64,000 nucleotides of DNA, from contig NZ_JOGR01000001.1 in NCBI RefSeq assembly GCF_000719515.1, forward strand, positions 556,384 through 620,383, in the 5' to 3' direction. The translations under genes were made by a program, and so were the position numbers. The notes beneath the pieces are model-generated. The model was not told the DNA's origin and made no database searches. It saw only the letters and a program-made list of their open reading frames with translations. The stretch is from Glycomyces sp. NRRL B-16210. GTDB taxonomy: Bacteria > Actinomycetota > Actinomycetes > Mycobacteriales > Micromonosporaceae. Within the stretch, counting starts at the first letter, position 1; each line of letters opens with the position of its first letter. Positions 7,793-16,098 of this stretch are shown piece after piece.

Positions 7793-8497
7793 CTAGTACC
7801 AGCCGACTTCCTCGGAGTGGTTCCAGGCCGAGCAGGGGGTGCCGTAGCGCCCGGCGATGTAGCCCAGGCCCCACTTGATCTGCGTGACCGGGTTCGACTC
7901 CCAGTCCGAGCCCTCGGAGGCCATCTTGGAGCCGGGGAGGGCCTGGGGGATGCCGTAGGCGCCGATGCCGTTGGCGGCGTACTCGTTCCAGCCGGACTCG
8001 CGGTTCCACAGGGCCACGAGGCAGCCGACCTGCTCGAGGTCGAAGCCGCGCTCGACGGCGAGCGCGCAGCCGGTGGCCTTGTTGCCGGAGTACTCGTCGC
8101 AGCTGGAGGGGATGGCGACCGAGGTCGGGTTGGCGTTCGCGGCGGCCTCGGCTTCCGCCGCGGCGGCGGCCTCCTCGGCCGCTTCGGCCGCCTGGTCGGC
8201 GTCGGCCTGGGCGCCGTCGAGGCCTTCGGCCTTGCTCAGCGCGTACTCGGCGACGGCCTCGGCCTTCACCGACACGTCGGCCCCGGCGGTCTCGGCGATG
8301 TAGTTGACGTGCAGGTAGCGGACCTCCTGGTACGCCGACTCCGCCTCGGCCTGCTGTTCGGCGGCGGCCTGGCTGGGGTGCTTGGCGTCGAGCTCCGAAG
8401 GGTCGTCGGTCACGGCGTTGACGGCTATGACGGCCCCCAGTGCGAGGACGAGCACGGCGGCGAGTTTCGCGCCGTAACGGGTCAGCAGTGGGATCAT
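7793..8497 (-). CDS. Secreted lysozyme/transglycosylase-like protein, paralogue 2
   Basis: 234 aa with ATG 8497 preceded by GGAG. The layout matches its neighbour: signal segment AAVLVLALGAVIAVNAV, coiled coil AEQQAEAESAYQEV, an Ala/Glu repeat (AAEAAEEAAAAAEAEAAA) absent from the neighbour, then LWNRESGWNEYAANG, GAYGIPQALPGSKM and TQIKWGLGYIAGRY. It ends in GWY. Two conserved Cys (SSCDEYSG, TGCAL) are shared by both copies. A duplication followed by divergence of the linker explains the pair. The likely role is peptidoglycan remodelling outside the membrane, inferred from the C-terminal domain only. Confidence 0.82.
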   Translation of the reverse strand: MIPLLTRYGAKLAAVLVLALGAVIAVNAVTDDPSELDAKHPSQAAAEQQAEAESAYQEVRYLHVNYIAETAGADVSVKAEAVAEYALSKAEGLDGAQADADQAAEAAEEAAAAAEAEAAANANPTSVAIPSSCDEYSGNKATGCALAVERGFDLEQVGCLVALWNRESGWNEYAANGIGAYGIPQALPGSKMASEGSDWESNPVTQIKWGLGYIAGRYGTPCSAWNHSEEVGWY

Positions 8498-8566
8498 TCG
8501 CTCTACTCCTGTGTCCCGGGCGTCCGTCCACAGACGCCCGGGACACAGCATGCCAGAGCTGCCCGG

Positions 8567-9850
8567 TCAGCCTTCCAGCAGGTTGGTGACCATCTCGGCG
8601 ATCTCGGAACGCTCACTGCGCGTGAGCGTCACGTGGGCGAACAGTGGGTGGCCCTTGAGCACGTCGATGACGCTGGCGACGCCGTCGTGGCGCCCGACGC
8701 GCAGGTTGTCGCGCTGGGCCACATCGTGGGTGAGCACGACCTTCGACCCCTGCCCGATGCGCGAGAGCACCGTCAGCAGCACGCCGCGCTCCAGCGACTG
8801 GGCCTCGTCGACGATCACGAACGCGTCGTGGAGGCTGCGCCCGCGGATGTGGGTGAGCGGCAGGACTTCGAGCATCCCCCGTTCGAGCACCTCGCTGATG
8901 ACGTTGTCGTCGGTGACCGCCCCGAGCGTGTCGAACACCGCCTGGCCCCACGGGCTCATCTTCTCGCCCTCGGTGCCGGGCAGGTAGCCCAGCTGCTGGC
9001 CGCCGACCGCGTACAGCGGACGGAAGACGATGACCTTCTTGAACAGCTCGCGTTCGAGGACCTGCTCCAGCCCGGCGCACAGCGCCATCGCGGACTTGCC
9101 GGTGCCGGCCTTGCCGCCGAGCGAGACGATCCCGATGTCGGGGTCCAGCAGCAGGTCGATGGCGACGCGCTGCTCGGCCGAGCGGCCGTGGATCCCGAAG
9201 GCCTCCCGGCCGCGCACGAGCTGGATCTTCTTGTCGACGGTGACGCGCCCGAGCGCCTTGGAGCTGTTGCCGTTGAGCACGAGCCCGGTGTGGCAGGGCA
9301 GCTCCACGTCGTGCGGCAGGTCGGCCTCGCCGCCGTCGAAGAGGACGTCGATCACCTCGTCGGCCACCGACAGCTCGGCCATGCCCGACCAGGTCGGGTC
9401 CACCGCCTGCCCGTGGCGGTACTCCTCGGTGGGGATGCCGACCGCGGAGGCCTTGACCCGCAGCGGCATGTCCTTGGTGACGAGCACCGCGTCGGCGCCC
9501 TCCAGGCCCAGGGCCCGGGTGACGGCGATGATGCGGGAGTCGTTGGTGTCCACGGCGAAACCGGCCGGAAGCCCGGAGGTGTCGACGTGGTTGAGCTCGA
9601 CCCGGATGGAACCGCCGTGGTCGCCGATGGCGATCGGCTGGTCGAGGCGCCCGTGCTTGATGCGCAGTTCGTCGAGGCGCCGGAGGCACTCCCGGGCGAA
9701 CCAGCCCAGCTCGGGATGGTGACGTTTGGCCTCAAGCTCGCTGACTACGACGAGCGGGATGACCACGTGGTGTTCGTCGAACCGTGAGAACGCTCCTGGA
9801 TCTGATAGCAGAACCGAGGTGTCGAGGACGTAAGTGCGCTGTGTAGACAC
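8567..9850 (-). CDS. PIN-PhoH family RNA helicase/ribonuclease-like ATPase
   Basis: 427 aa. The N-terminal PIN domain (about residues 1-140) carries YVLDTSVLLSDP, VVVSELEAKR and later acidic residues (DTNDSRIIAV) that ligate metal. The PhoH ATPase domain has Walker A SLGGKAGTGKSAMAL and Walker B HDAFVIVDEAQSLE. In mycobacteria this fusion (PhoH2) unwinds and cleaves RNA; the same role is inferred here. The GTG at 9850 has GGGAGG five bases upstream, a better choice than an in-frame codon at 9934. Confidence 0.93.
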   Translation of the reverse strand: MSTQRTYVLDTSVLLSDPGAFSRFDEHHVVIPLVVVSELEAKRHHPELGWFARECLRRLDELRIKHGRLDQPIAIGDHGGSIRVELNHVDTSGLPAGFAVDTNDSRIIAVTRALGLEGADAVLVTKDMPLRVKASAVGIPTEEYRHGQAVDPTWSGMAELSVADEVIDVLFDGGEADLPHDVELPCHTGLVLNGNSSKALGRVTVDKKIQLVRGREAFGIHGRSAEQRVAIDLLLDPDIGIVSLGGKAGTGKSAMALCAGLEQVLERELFKKVIVFRPLYAVGGQQLGYLPGTEGEKMSPWGQAVFDTLGAVTDDNVISEVLERGMLEVLPLTHIRGRSLHDAFVIVDEAQSLERGVLLTVLSRIGQGSKVVLTHDVAQRDNLRVGRHDGVASVIDVLKGHPLFAHVTLTRSERSEIAEMVTNLLEG

Positions 9851-10077
9851 GGTCGCCTCCCGGGTGTCGATGTTTGGGGGCGTCGCCCGGTTACGGCTCG
9901 TAAGCGTCGCCGAGGCTACCCCGTTGGTACTCACACTCTAGTTGGGAGGTGCGTCACTTCGCCACCGCTAAATGCATCGAAAGCAACACTGGTTGTCACG
10001 GCAGCGTCGGAAATCCGACAAAGCAGACACGCCGCGTTATCTCACGATCACGGAAAGTGGACGGTTTCTCAGTGAGA

Positions 10078-10353
10078 ATGAGCATCGTGTCAACCGTGAG
10101 CGTCGCCGAACTCAAGTCGGCCATCGCCGCCGCCCTCCAGCAGGTCCGCGACGGCCAGGCCGCCATATCCGCCGCCAGTCAGAACATCGAGTCCGCCCAG
10201 GGGAGCCTGGGCGCGGTCACCGCCGGGTCGGGCCACGACGCCGTCGCCACCGCCCAGGCCGCGCTCGCGCAGGCCGCCACCGAACTGGAGCAGTCCCTGG
10301 CCGCGACGTTCGCGGCCGCCGAGCAGGCCGAGGCGTACGCCGCGACCCTCTAG
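10078..10353 (+). CDS. Small alanine-rich helical-hairpin protein
   Basis: About 91 aa, almost entirely Ala/Glu/Gln helix with one break at about residues 48-53 (TAGSGHDAV). The predicted shape is two antiparallel helices of about 40 residues. Size and shape mimic WXG100 proteins, but no Trp is present and GSG occupies the turn. It has no signal peptide or TM segment. It opens the operon running to 14816, followed 12 nt later by a second helical protein and then an FtsK-type ATPase. A GTG at 10087 is an alternative start. It resembles uncharacterised actinobacterial small-protein families; no function is known to me. Confidence 0.7.
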   Translation: MSIVSTVSVAELKSAIAAALQQVRDGQAAISAASQNIESAQGSLGAVTAGSGHDAVATAQAALAQAATELEQSLAATFAAAEQAEAYAATL

Positions 10354-10365
10354 AACGGAGACCCT

Positions 10366-11133
10366 GTGGACGTCGCCGCCCTCGCCGGGACCCTCAAGGC
10401 CTTGGCCGCCGACCTCCCCGCGCCCGCCTTGGACACCGCCGACCAGTGCTTCGAGGCCGCGGAGGCCGAACTCAAGGAGGCCTCGCGCGAGTCGAGCGGC
10501 GAGATCGGCCTGCACCGGCTCGGCGCCGCCCGGGAACGCCTCGGCAGCGCGCGCACCCGCCTCGGGGAGGCCGCCGAGGCGATCGAGGACTACCTGGAGG
10601 CGATCGGGGCCGGAGGCGCCGCGGGCGCGGTCGCGCAGTCGGCGCCGAGGACCGGGCCGGCGCCGAAGGCCGCGCCGGTCGACCCGCGCCAGTGGTGGAC
10701 CGACCGGATCAACCACCTGTGCGACCGCACCGGCTCGCCCGACCCGCAGCAGGTCCCGCCCACGCGCCTGTTCAACGAACTGCTCAAAGCCGCGGGCGAC
10801 GGCAACGCCGAGGCGTACTGCAAGCGCCTGCGCGACGCCGGACCGCAGACCGGGGTCAAGCTCCCTGGCCTGGCCTGGCCGCTCGTGCGCACCATGGCCG
10901 CCGAGCACCTCGGCCGCACTCCGACCGCCCGCGACGTGCCGGAACTGCGCGACAAGTGCGCCGCGAAGATCCGCTCGCTCGTCCCGAAGGCCGAGTCCGA
11001 CCAGATCGGCGCGGCCCTCGCCTCGGCCTGCACGCTCGGGCGCGGCGCCGAGTCGAACGACGCCGCGGTCACCGCGGCCGTGGGCCCGGCCCTGGTGGCG
11101 GCCCTGCACCGCCTGCCGCGAGAAGGACGGTGA
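10366..11133 (+). CDS. Helical protein with conserved C-terminal domain, unknown function
   Basis: 255 aa from GTG 10366 with ACGGAG upstream. Residues 1-85 are again an Ala-rich helical hairpin (RLGSARTRLGEAAEAIEDYL), reminiscent of the preceding protein. A Pro/Ala linker follows, then a soluble domain over about residues 105-230 beginning DPRQWWTDRINHLCDRTG and containing PPTRLFNELLKAAGDGNAEA and LAWPLVRTMAAEHLGR. I do not recognise the C-terminal domain. Its place between the small hairpin protein and the ATPase suggests a partner, adaptor or substrate of that ATPase. Confidence 0.7.
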   Translation: MDVAALAGTLKALAADLPAPALDTADQCFEAAEAELKEASRESSGEIGLHRLGAARERLGSARTRLGEAAEAIEDYLEAIGAGGAAGAVAQSAPRTGPAPKAAPVDPRQWWTDRINHLCDRTGSPDPQQVPPTRLFNELLKAAGDGNAEAYCKRLRDAGPQTGVKLPGLAWPLVRTMAAEHLGRTPTARDVPELRDKCAAKIRSLVPKAESDQIGAALASACTLGRGAESNDAAVTAAVGPALVAALHRLPREGR

Positions 11134-11136
11134 ACC

Positions 11137-11355
11137 GTGCCCGCCGAACGACCGACCGGACCCGCGCCGCTGCGTTCGCGACCCCGCGAACCGAGGGAGC
11201 GGAGCGGCCTCGCGGAGTCCGAGGAGCGCTCTGACGCGGGTCTCCGCGAACGGCGAAGCCCGGGCCATGCGGCGCGCCGATGGTCGCCCCGGACCGCGCG
11301 GACCGGTGGACGGCCCATGACCACTCACGGAACCGAGCGGAAGGCCCGAACATGA
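11137..11355 (+). CDS. Possible Arg-rich 72-aa linker ORF
   Basis: A GTG at 11137 lies 3 nt past the preceding stop with GGTGAA upstream. The frame ends in a four-base ATGA overlap with the FtsK gene at 11352. The product would be low-complexity and Arg/Ser/Glu-rich with no recognisable domain. Tight spacing on both sides argues for translation, while composition argues for an untranslated spacer that merely couples the genes. Confidence 0.3.
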   Translation: MPAERPTGPAPLRSRPREPRERSGLAESEERSDAGLRERRSPGHAARRWSPRTARTGGRPMTTHGTERKART

Positions 11356-14141
11356 GCAGTTGGCGCAGACGACTGGTGGCGGCCATGGGCGACGAACTCG
11401 CCCGCGCCCGCGGCGAGGCCCGACTCCTCGCCGAACGGACCGCCGCCGCGGCCGAGGCCGAACACGCCAATGCCAAGCGCGCCATCGACGAGGCCGACCG
11501 CAAGCAGACGCAACTGCGCGGCATCCACCAGAAGATGATGGACACGCTCGAGTCCCGCAAGTCCGCCGCGGTCCGAAGCGGCCACGAGGCAGCTCAAAAG
11601 GCGGCAGCGGCCGCCGCCTCCGGCGCAGCCGGTGCGAAGTGGACCGACTGGCGGCCCGAATCCGCCCTCGGCCGGGGCCCCGCCCCGAGGCTCCGCATCG
11701 GCGAGATCGCCGACAGAGCCTCCGAAACTCCCGGCCCGGCCTCCTCGCTCCTACCTTCTTTCCCTCCATCCAGCACTAACGCCACTGTCGACACCGCAGT
11801 CCGGATCGGAACCGCCATCCCGGAAGACGAAGCACCGGACGCGTTCGCCGGTGCCGGACCCTTCCCGGCCTCGGGCGCACCGAGCATGGAAGCGACTGCG
11901 CTCCCGGCGCTCGTGCCGCTGCTCGACCGGGCGCATATTCGCATCGATTCCGATGCGGCCCAAGCACTTCCGGGTCTGCTGCTGCGCGCGGTCGGGTCCG
12001 TGCCCGCCGGGCTCGTGCGCCTCCACGTCTACGACCCCGAGCAGCTCGGCGGGTCCCTGTCGGCCTTCGCGGCCCTCGGCAAGGCCGGACTGCTGTCCTC
12101 CGTGGGCCCCTCCGGGCTCCGCGAGGCCCTCGACTCCCTGGTCGAGACCGTGCGCCGTGTCAACGCCGATGTGCTCGCCGGCGAGCACGCCTCCCTCGCC
12201 GACCTCGCCGCCGCCACCGGCCGCCGCCCCGAGCCCTGGCGCGTCCTCGTGCTCCTCAATGCCGACCTCGCCACCTGGCCCGCCCACGACCAGGCCCAGC
12301 TGGCCCGCCTGCGCCGCACCGGCGTCGCCGCCGGCGTCCACCTCGTCATCGTCGGCGACGACACCGCCGGACCCGCCGACCTGCCCCGCCTCACCGCGAA
12401 CCGCTACACCGGCCTGCCCGACACCGCCCTCCGCCTCGACCCCCCGCCGCCCCTGCCCGCCGTCACCGAGACCTCCAAGGCCATCGCCGAGAAGCACCGC
12501 GCCGGAAGGGAGCCCGCGCGCCTGGTCGACCTCCTCCCGCAGCGTCTGTGGTCGGCCTCCTCCGCCACCGGCCTCAGCGCCGCCATCGGCGAGACCCCCG
12601 CCGGCGACGTCGCCCGGCTCGCCCTCGGCGACAACCCGCCCCACGCCCTCGTCGGCGGCCCCTCCGGCTCCGGCAAGACCAACCTCCTCTACGCCTGGAT
12701 CGCCGGACTCGCCTCCCACTACAGCCCCGACGAACTCGCGCTCTACCTCCTCGACTTCAAAGAGGGCGTCTCCTTCGCGCGCTTCGCGTCCGGGCGCCGC
12801 GACCCCACCTGGCTCCCGCACGTGCGCCTGGTCGGCGTCAACATCAACGACGACCGCGAATTTGGCCTCGCGCTCCTGCGCCACCTCAAGGAGGAGCTGC
12901 GCCGCCGCGCCGAGGCCGCCAAAGCCCACGAGGCCACCAAGCTCGAAGAACTCCGCGCCGCCGACCCCGAGGGCCACTGGCCCCGCATCGTCGCCGTCGT
13001 CGACGAGTTCCAGGTCCTGCTCGAAGCGCGCGACGCGGTCACCGACGAGGCCGTGCAGCTCCTCGAAGACCTCGCCCGCCGCGGGCGCAGCCAGGGCATC
13101 CACCTCGTCCTCGCCTCCCAGGACATCGCCGGGATCGAGGCCCTGTGGGGCCGTCCGAGCCTGGTCGCCCAGTTCACCCTCCGCATCGCCCTCCCGAAGG
13201 CGCGACGGGTCCTCGCCGAGAACAACCACGCCGCCGACACCGTGCCCCGCTTCCACGCCGTCGTCAACGACGAGTCCGGCCACACCGGCGCCAACAAGAC
13301 CGTGGCCCTGCCCAACGCCGGGCACGCCGACGCCTGGGAGCCCCTCCAGCAGCGCCTCTGGGAGGCCAGGCCCGCCGCCAACCGCCCGCCCGCGCTCTTC
13401 GACGGGGACCTCGTCCCCGACCTCACCGACGCCGCCCCGCCGCCCGAGACCGCCCTGCTCGGCCAGACCATCGACGTCGCCTCCCGCGGCGCCGCCCTCG
13501 CCCTCCACCGCGCCCCCGGCCGCAACCTCGCCGTCCTCGGCACCCGCGCGACCGAGGCCGCCGACGTGCTCGCGGCCGCGGCCCTCACCGCGGCCCGGGG
13601 CCAGCGCGTCGGCGTCGACCTCTGCTGCCTCGAACCCGACGCGGCCTCCTCCGCGCTCGCCCTCGCCGCCGCCCTCGAAACCGAAGGCGCCGAGGTCGAC
13701 TGGCACGACGACCTCGGCTCGCTCTGCAAGGACTGGGAATCGCGCTGCGACGGGACCCTGCGCCTCAACCTCGTCTACGCCGTCGACGCCGGCTCCGCGC
13801 GCCTCGACGCCCCCGAGAGCGCCGGGCTGCGCGCCATGCTCATCGACGGGCCCGAACGCCACCTCCACACCCTCGGCTGGTGGCGGTCGGTGCCGCGCCT
13901 GCGCGAGGACCTCGGCGGCTTCTCGGCCCGCTTCGACGCCGTGGACGCCTGGCTCGCCCTCGACGTGCAGGGCCCTGAACTCGCCCCGCTCTCGCCGGCG
14001 AGCGGCGGCCCCGCCTGGTACCCGCGCGAGCGGCGCGGCCTGTACTTCGACCGCGCCCGGCACCGCGCCCCGCAGGTCGTCATCCCGTACCGCACCGCCG
14101 CGATGCTGCCCAGGCCCGAGGCCGTCCTCGACCTGCCATAG
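11352..14141 (+). CDS. Soluble FtsK/SpoIIIE-type ATPase with N-terminal coiled coil
   Basis: 929 aa from ATG 11352. Residues 1-95 form a charged Ala-rich coiled coil, not a membrane anchor. A region about 160-390 follows with a Rossmann-like pattern (LHVYDPEQLGG, RVLVLLNADLATWP, LVIVGDD) resembling the pre-ATPase part of EccC proteins. ATPase 1 has Walker A GGPSGSGKTN (Lys 442), Walker B VAVVDEFQVLLE (about 546-556) and sensor-like LVLASQDIAGIEA. A second, degenerate ATPase fold starts near residue 715 (RNLAVLGTRATEAADVL) without a P-loop Lys. The arrangement recalls EccC (one active, further inactive ATPases), yet TM helices are missing. It probably works with the membrane protein encoded next. 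Confidence 0.88.
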   Translation: MSSWRRRLVAAMGDELARARGEARLLAERTAAAAEAEHANAKRAIDEADRKQTQLRGIHQKMMDTLESRKSAAVRSGHEAAQKAAAAAASGAAGAKWTDWRPESALGRGPAPRLRIGEIADRASETPGPASSLLPSFPPSSTNATVDTAVRIGTAIPEDEAPDAFAGAGPFPASGAPSMEATALPALVPLLDRAHIRIDSDAAQALPGLLLRAVGSVPAGLVRLHVYDPEQLGGSLSAFAALGKAGLLSSVGPSGLREALDSLVETVRRVNADVLAGEHASLADLAAATGRRPEPWRVLVLLNADLATWPAHDQAQLARLRRTGVAAGVHLVIVGDDTAGPADLPRLTANRYTGLPDTALRLDPPPPLPAVTETSKAIAEKHRAGREPARLVDLLPQRLWSASSATGLSAAIGETPAGDVARLALGDNPPHALVGGPSGSGKTNLLYAWIAGLASHYSPDELALYLLDFKEGVSFARFASGRRDPTWLPHVRLVGVNINDDREFGLALLRHLKEELRRRAEAAKAHEATKLEELRAADPEGHWPRIVAVVDEFQVLLEARDAVTDEAVQLLEDLARRGRSQGIHLVLASQDIAGIEALWGRPSLVAQFTLRIALPKARRVLAENNHAADTVPRFHAVVNDESGHTGANKTVALPNAGHADAWEPLQQRLWEARPAANRPPALFDGDLVPDLTDAAPPPETALLGQTIDVASRGAALALHRAPGRNLAVLGTRATEAADVLAAAALTAARGQRVGVDLCCLEPDAASSALALAAALETEGAEVDWHDDLGSLCKDWESRCDGTLRLNLVYAVDAGSARLDAPESAGLRAMLIDGPERHLHTLGWWRSVPRLREDLGGFSARFDAVDAWLALDVQGPELAPLSPASGGPAWYPRERRGLYFDRARHRAPQVVIPYRTAAMLPRPEAVLDLP

Positions 14142-14153
14142 AGAAGAGGCGCC

Positions 14154-14816
14154 ATGCCGACCGACACCGACTACCAGGACGCCCTCGCCGCCTACCTGAA
14201 GGAGCGCGCCGACGCCGACGCCGAGATCCGCGCCGCCGACGCCGCCTACCGCGCCGAGACCGAACGCCTCGCCGCCGCGGTCGCCGCCGCCAGGGCCGCC
14301 CGCGACGGGGCCGACCGGACCGCGGCCGAGGCCGCCGCCCTGGTCAAGGAGACCGACGCCGCGGCCGGCGGCCTCTGGCGGTCCCTCGGCGACTTCGTCG
14401 GCCACCGCCGCACCGGCGCCGCCCCCGCGCCCGGCGCCCCCGACCCCGCGCCGGACACCGAACGCGTGCGCGCCCGGCTCGAACGCTCCGGTCGCCTCCT
14501 GGACCTCGCCCGCCAGGGTGAACTGCCCATCGAGGCGCCCCGGCACACCGAGGCGACCGCCGCGGTGATCGGCGCCGGGATCGGCGCGTTCGCCGTCGCG
14601 GTCGCCCTGTGGATCCTGCGCGAGGACTCGGCCGTGCGCCAGGGCGCGGCGGCCATGACGCTCTTCCTCGGGCTCGCGACCGGCCCGCTCGTGCTCGGGA
14701 TGTGGCTGTCGTGGCAGTACCGGGTCCGGCCCCGGCCGGGCCAGACCCTCGCGTGCGTCGGTGCGGCGGTGGTCGCGGTGTGCGCCCTGGCGGGCGTGTT
14801 CATGCGCGGGCTGTGA
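14154..14816 (+). CDS. Coiled-coil membrane protein of the FtsK-like operon
   Basis: 220 aa from ATG 14154, AAGAGG upstream. Residues 5-70 form an Ala/Glu/Arg coiled coil, then a flexible Pro/Ala linker (about 85-105) and a short helix. Three hydrophobic helices follow near residues 139-157, 163-185 and 198-216. It lies 12 nt after the ATPase gene and ends the operon. I infer a membrane anchor or channel component for the soluble ATPase, with coiled coils of both proteins as the contact. I do not recognise the family. Confidence 0.72.
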   Translation: MPTDTDYQDALAAYLKERADADAEIRAADAAYRAETERLAAAVAAARAARDGADRTAAEAAALVKETDAAAGGLWRSLGDFVGHRRTGAAPAPGAPDPAPDTERVRARLERSGRLLDLARQGELPIEAPRHTEATAAVIGAGIGAFAVAVALWILREDSAVRQGAAAMTLFLGLATGPLVLGMWLSWQYRVRPRPGQTLACVGAAVVAVCALAGVFMRGL

Positions 14817-14918
14817 CGGCGCCGGGCGGTTTATCCTCTTCGGCGACGCCCTCGGTTCGTGCGGCTTGCCTCGATGGGGTACACCTGGAGCGTCATCGAA
14901 ACGTGAGGAGACCCGTCA

Positions 14919-15473
14919 ATGGCCGCCAACGACGACACCGGCTCGTGGCACTACGGACCCCTGCCGTCCACTGACGACGCCCCGGCGTGGATCTACGGGA
15001 TCGTCCCCGACGGCTGGATCGCCGGGATGCCGGAGGTGACGGTCGACCGCGACGAGATGATCATCATCTGCCCCCTGCCGACCCCCGACCACCCCGCCGA
15101 CGCGACCGAGTCCGACCGGGCCGCGACCGAGGAGGGCCGGATCTCCCGCTTCCGCGAGGCCACCCGCGACATGCGGGTGCAGATAGCGCAGCAGCTCCAG
15201 TACCGCTACCACCGGCAGTCCTCGTGGGGCGCGCGCTGCGGGAGCACCACGATGGTGTTCACCCACCAGTCGCTGCCGGTGACCACGCGTCTGCGCCAGC
15301 CCGAGCGGCTGGTGCTCGACACGCTCGTCGGATCGGGGGTGGCCGCCTCGCGCTCGGACGCGCTCGCGTGGTGCGTGCGCCTGGTCGAGCAGCACGCCGA
15401 GGACTGGCTCAAGGAGCTGCGCGAGGCGATGGTCAGCGTGGACGAGCTGCGCCGACGGGGGCCGTCGGTCTAG
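14919..15473 (+). CDS. Conserved hypothetical with ribbon-helix-helix-like C-terminus
   Basis: 184 aa from ATG 14919, with GAGGAG upstream. The N-terminus is Trp/Pro-rich (GSWHYGPLPS, AWIYGIVPDGWIAGMPE) and followed by an acidic stretch. Residues 130-175 (RLVLDTLVGSGVAASRSDAL, AWCVRLVEQH) look like a ribbon-helix-helix or Arc/MetJ-type fold, which would make it DNA-binding or an antitoxin-like protein. No partner toxin is adjacent. It has its own promoter gap of about 100 nt and ends in a strong terminator. The function is unknown. Confidence 0.65.
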   Translation: MAANDDTGSWHYGPLPSTDDAPAWIYGIVPDGWIAGMPEVTVDRDEMIIICPLPTPDHPADATESDRAATEEGRISRFREATRDMRVQIAQQLQYRYHRQSSWGARCGSTTMVFTHQSLPVTTRLRQPERLVLDTLVGSGVAASRSDALAWCVRLVEQHAEDWLKELREAMVSVDELRRRGPSV

Positions 15474-15490
15474 ACCCGAATGCTTCGACC

Positions 15491-15520
15491 GGCGGGGACG
15501 CCTGACGTCCCCGCCTTTTT
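15491..15520 (+). terminator. Rho-independent terminator
   Basis: GGCGGGGACG (15491-15500) pairs perfectly with CGTCCCCGCC (15506-15515) across a five-base loop, followed by five T residues. It ends the gene 14919-15473 and lies just past the convergent small gene. Confidence 0.9.
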
Positions 15521-15523
15521 CAT

Positions 15524-15640
15524 TCACCGCAGGAGCAGGTAGACGGCCGCGATCGCGACCAGGATCAGGACCGGGACGGCGACGCCGACGGCCACCGTCC
15601 TGGTCCGGTTCGAGTGCGGCTGCGGTTCACGGTGCGCCAT
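15524..15640 (-). CDS. 38-aa single-span membrane microprotein
   Basis: ATG 15640 is preceded by GGAGAGG at ideal spacing. The product starts MAHREPQPHSNRTRT and continues into one hydrophobic helix (VAVGVAVPVLILVAIAAVY) ending LLLR. A frame open further upstream lacks coding character, so the short form is preferred. Orientation would be N-terminus in the cytoplasm. It has no relatives I can name. Confidence 0.5.
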   Translation of the reverse strand: MAHREPQPHSNRTRTVAVGVAVPVLILVAIAAVYLLLR

Positions 15641-16098
15641 GGACCTCTCCAACGATTCGTCCCTGTGTTGCTGCTGTGCATCTTCGCCCAAGTCGCACCC
15701 TCGCGCGGTGATTCGCGGCGAATGGGCGCGGTGCACGCCCGTAACCGTTCTGCGACAACGATCTAACGCGCTCGTTCCATGATCGAAACCGATCGCATTA
15801 GTTGCGAGCGTTCTTCGAACGCCGTCGATGATGATCGCTACTGAGCGGTAAAGCATGAAGGGCAAGTAGTTGTGATCGTTTCGAGCTTGAATGCGCAAAC
15901 TCTGGGAAACCGCTAGGAGAGGCCCTGCTCAACGTCCGATCAATCGAGCACGAGTCCCTGCGCGCTCGCGCGGGTTCCCGTAGCGTCCGAAGGACCGGCC
16001 CCGGCCGGAGCGCCCGCGTCAGCGCTGGGCGACCAGTGCCGTCGAGCCAGTGCCTTGGAACCAGCGCCCATCGACAGCAGAGCACCGAAGGAGCCACC
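15641..16098. other. 458-nt intergenic region, low GC in its middle
   Basis: The stretch 15780-15900 is much richer in A+T than the rest of the window. It should hold divergent promoters for the microprotein and for pckG. I see no convincing gene, tRNA or repeat in it. Confidence 0.5.

Noticed and set aside
10078..14816. Reading this operon as a second ESX locus
   Set aside because: No EccB, EccD, EccE, mycosin or WXG motif is present, and the ATPase has no membrane helices.
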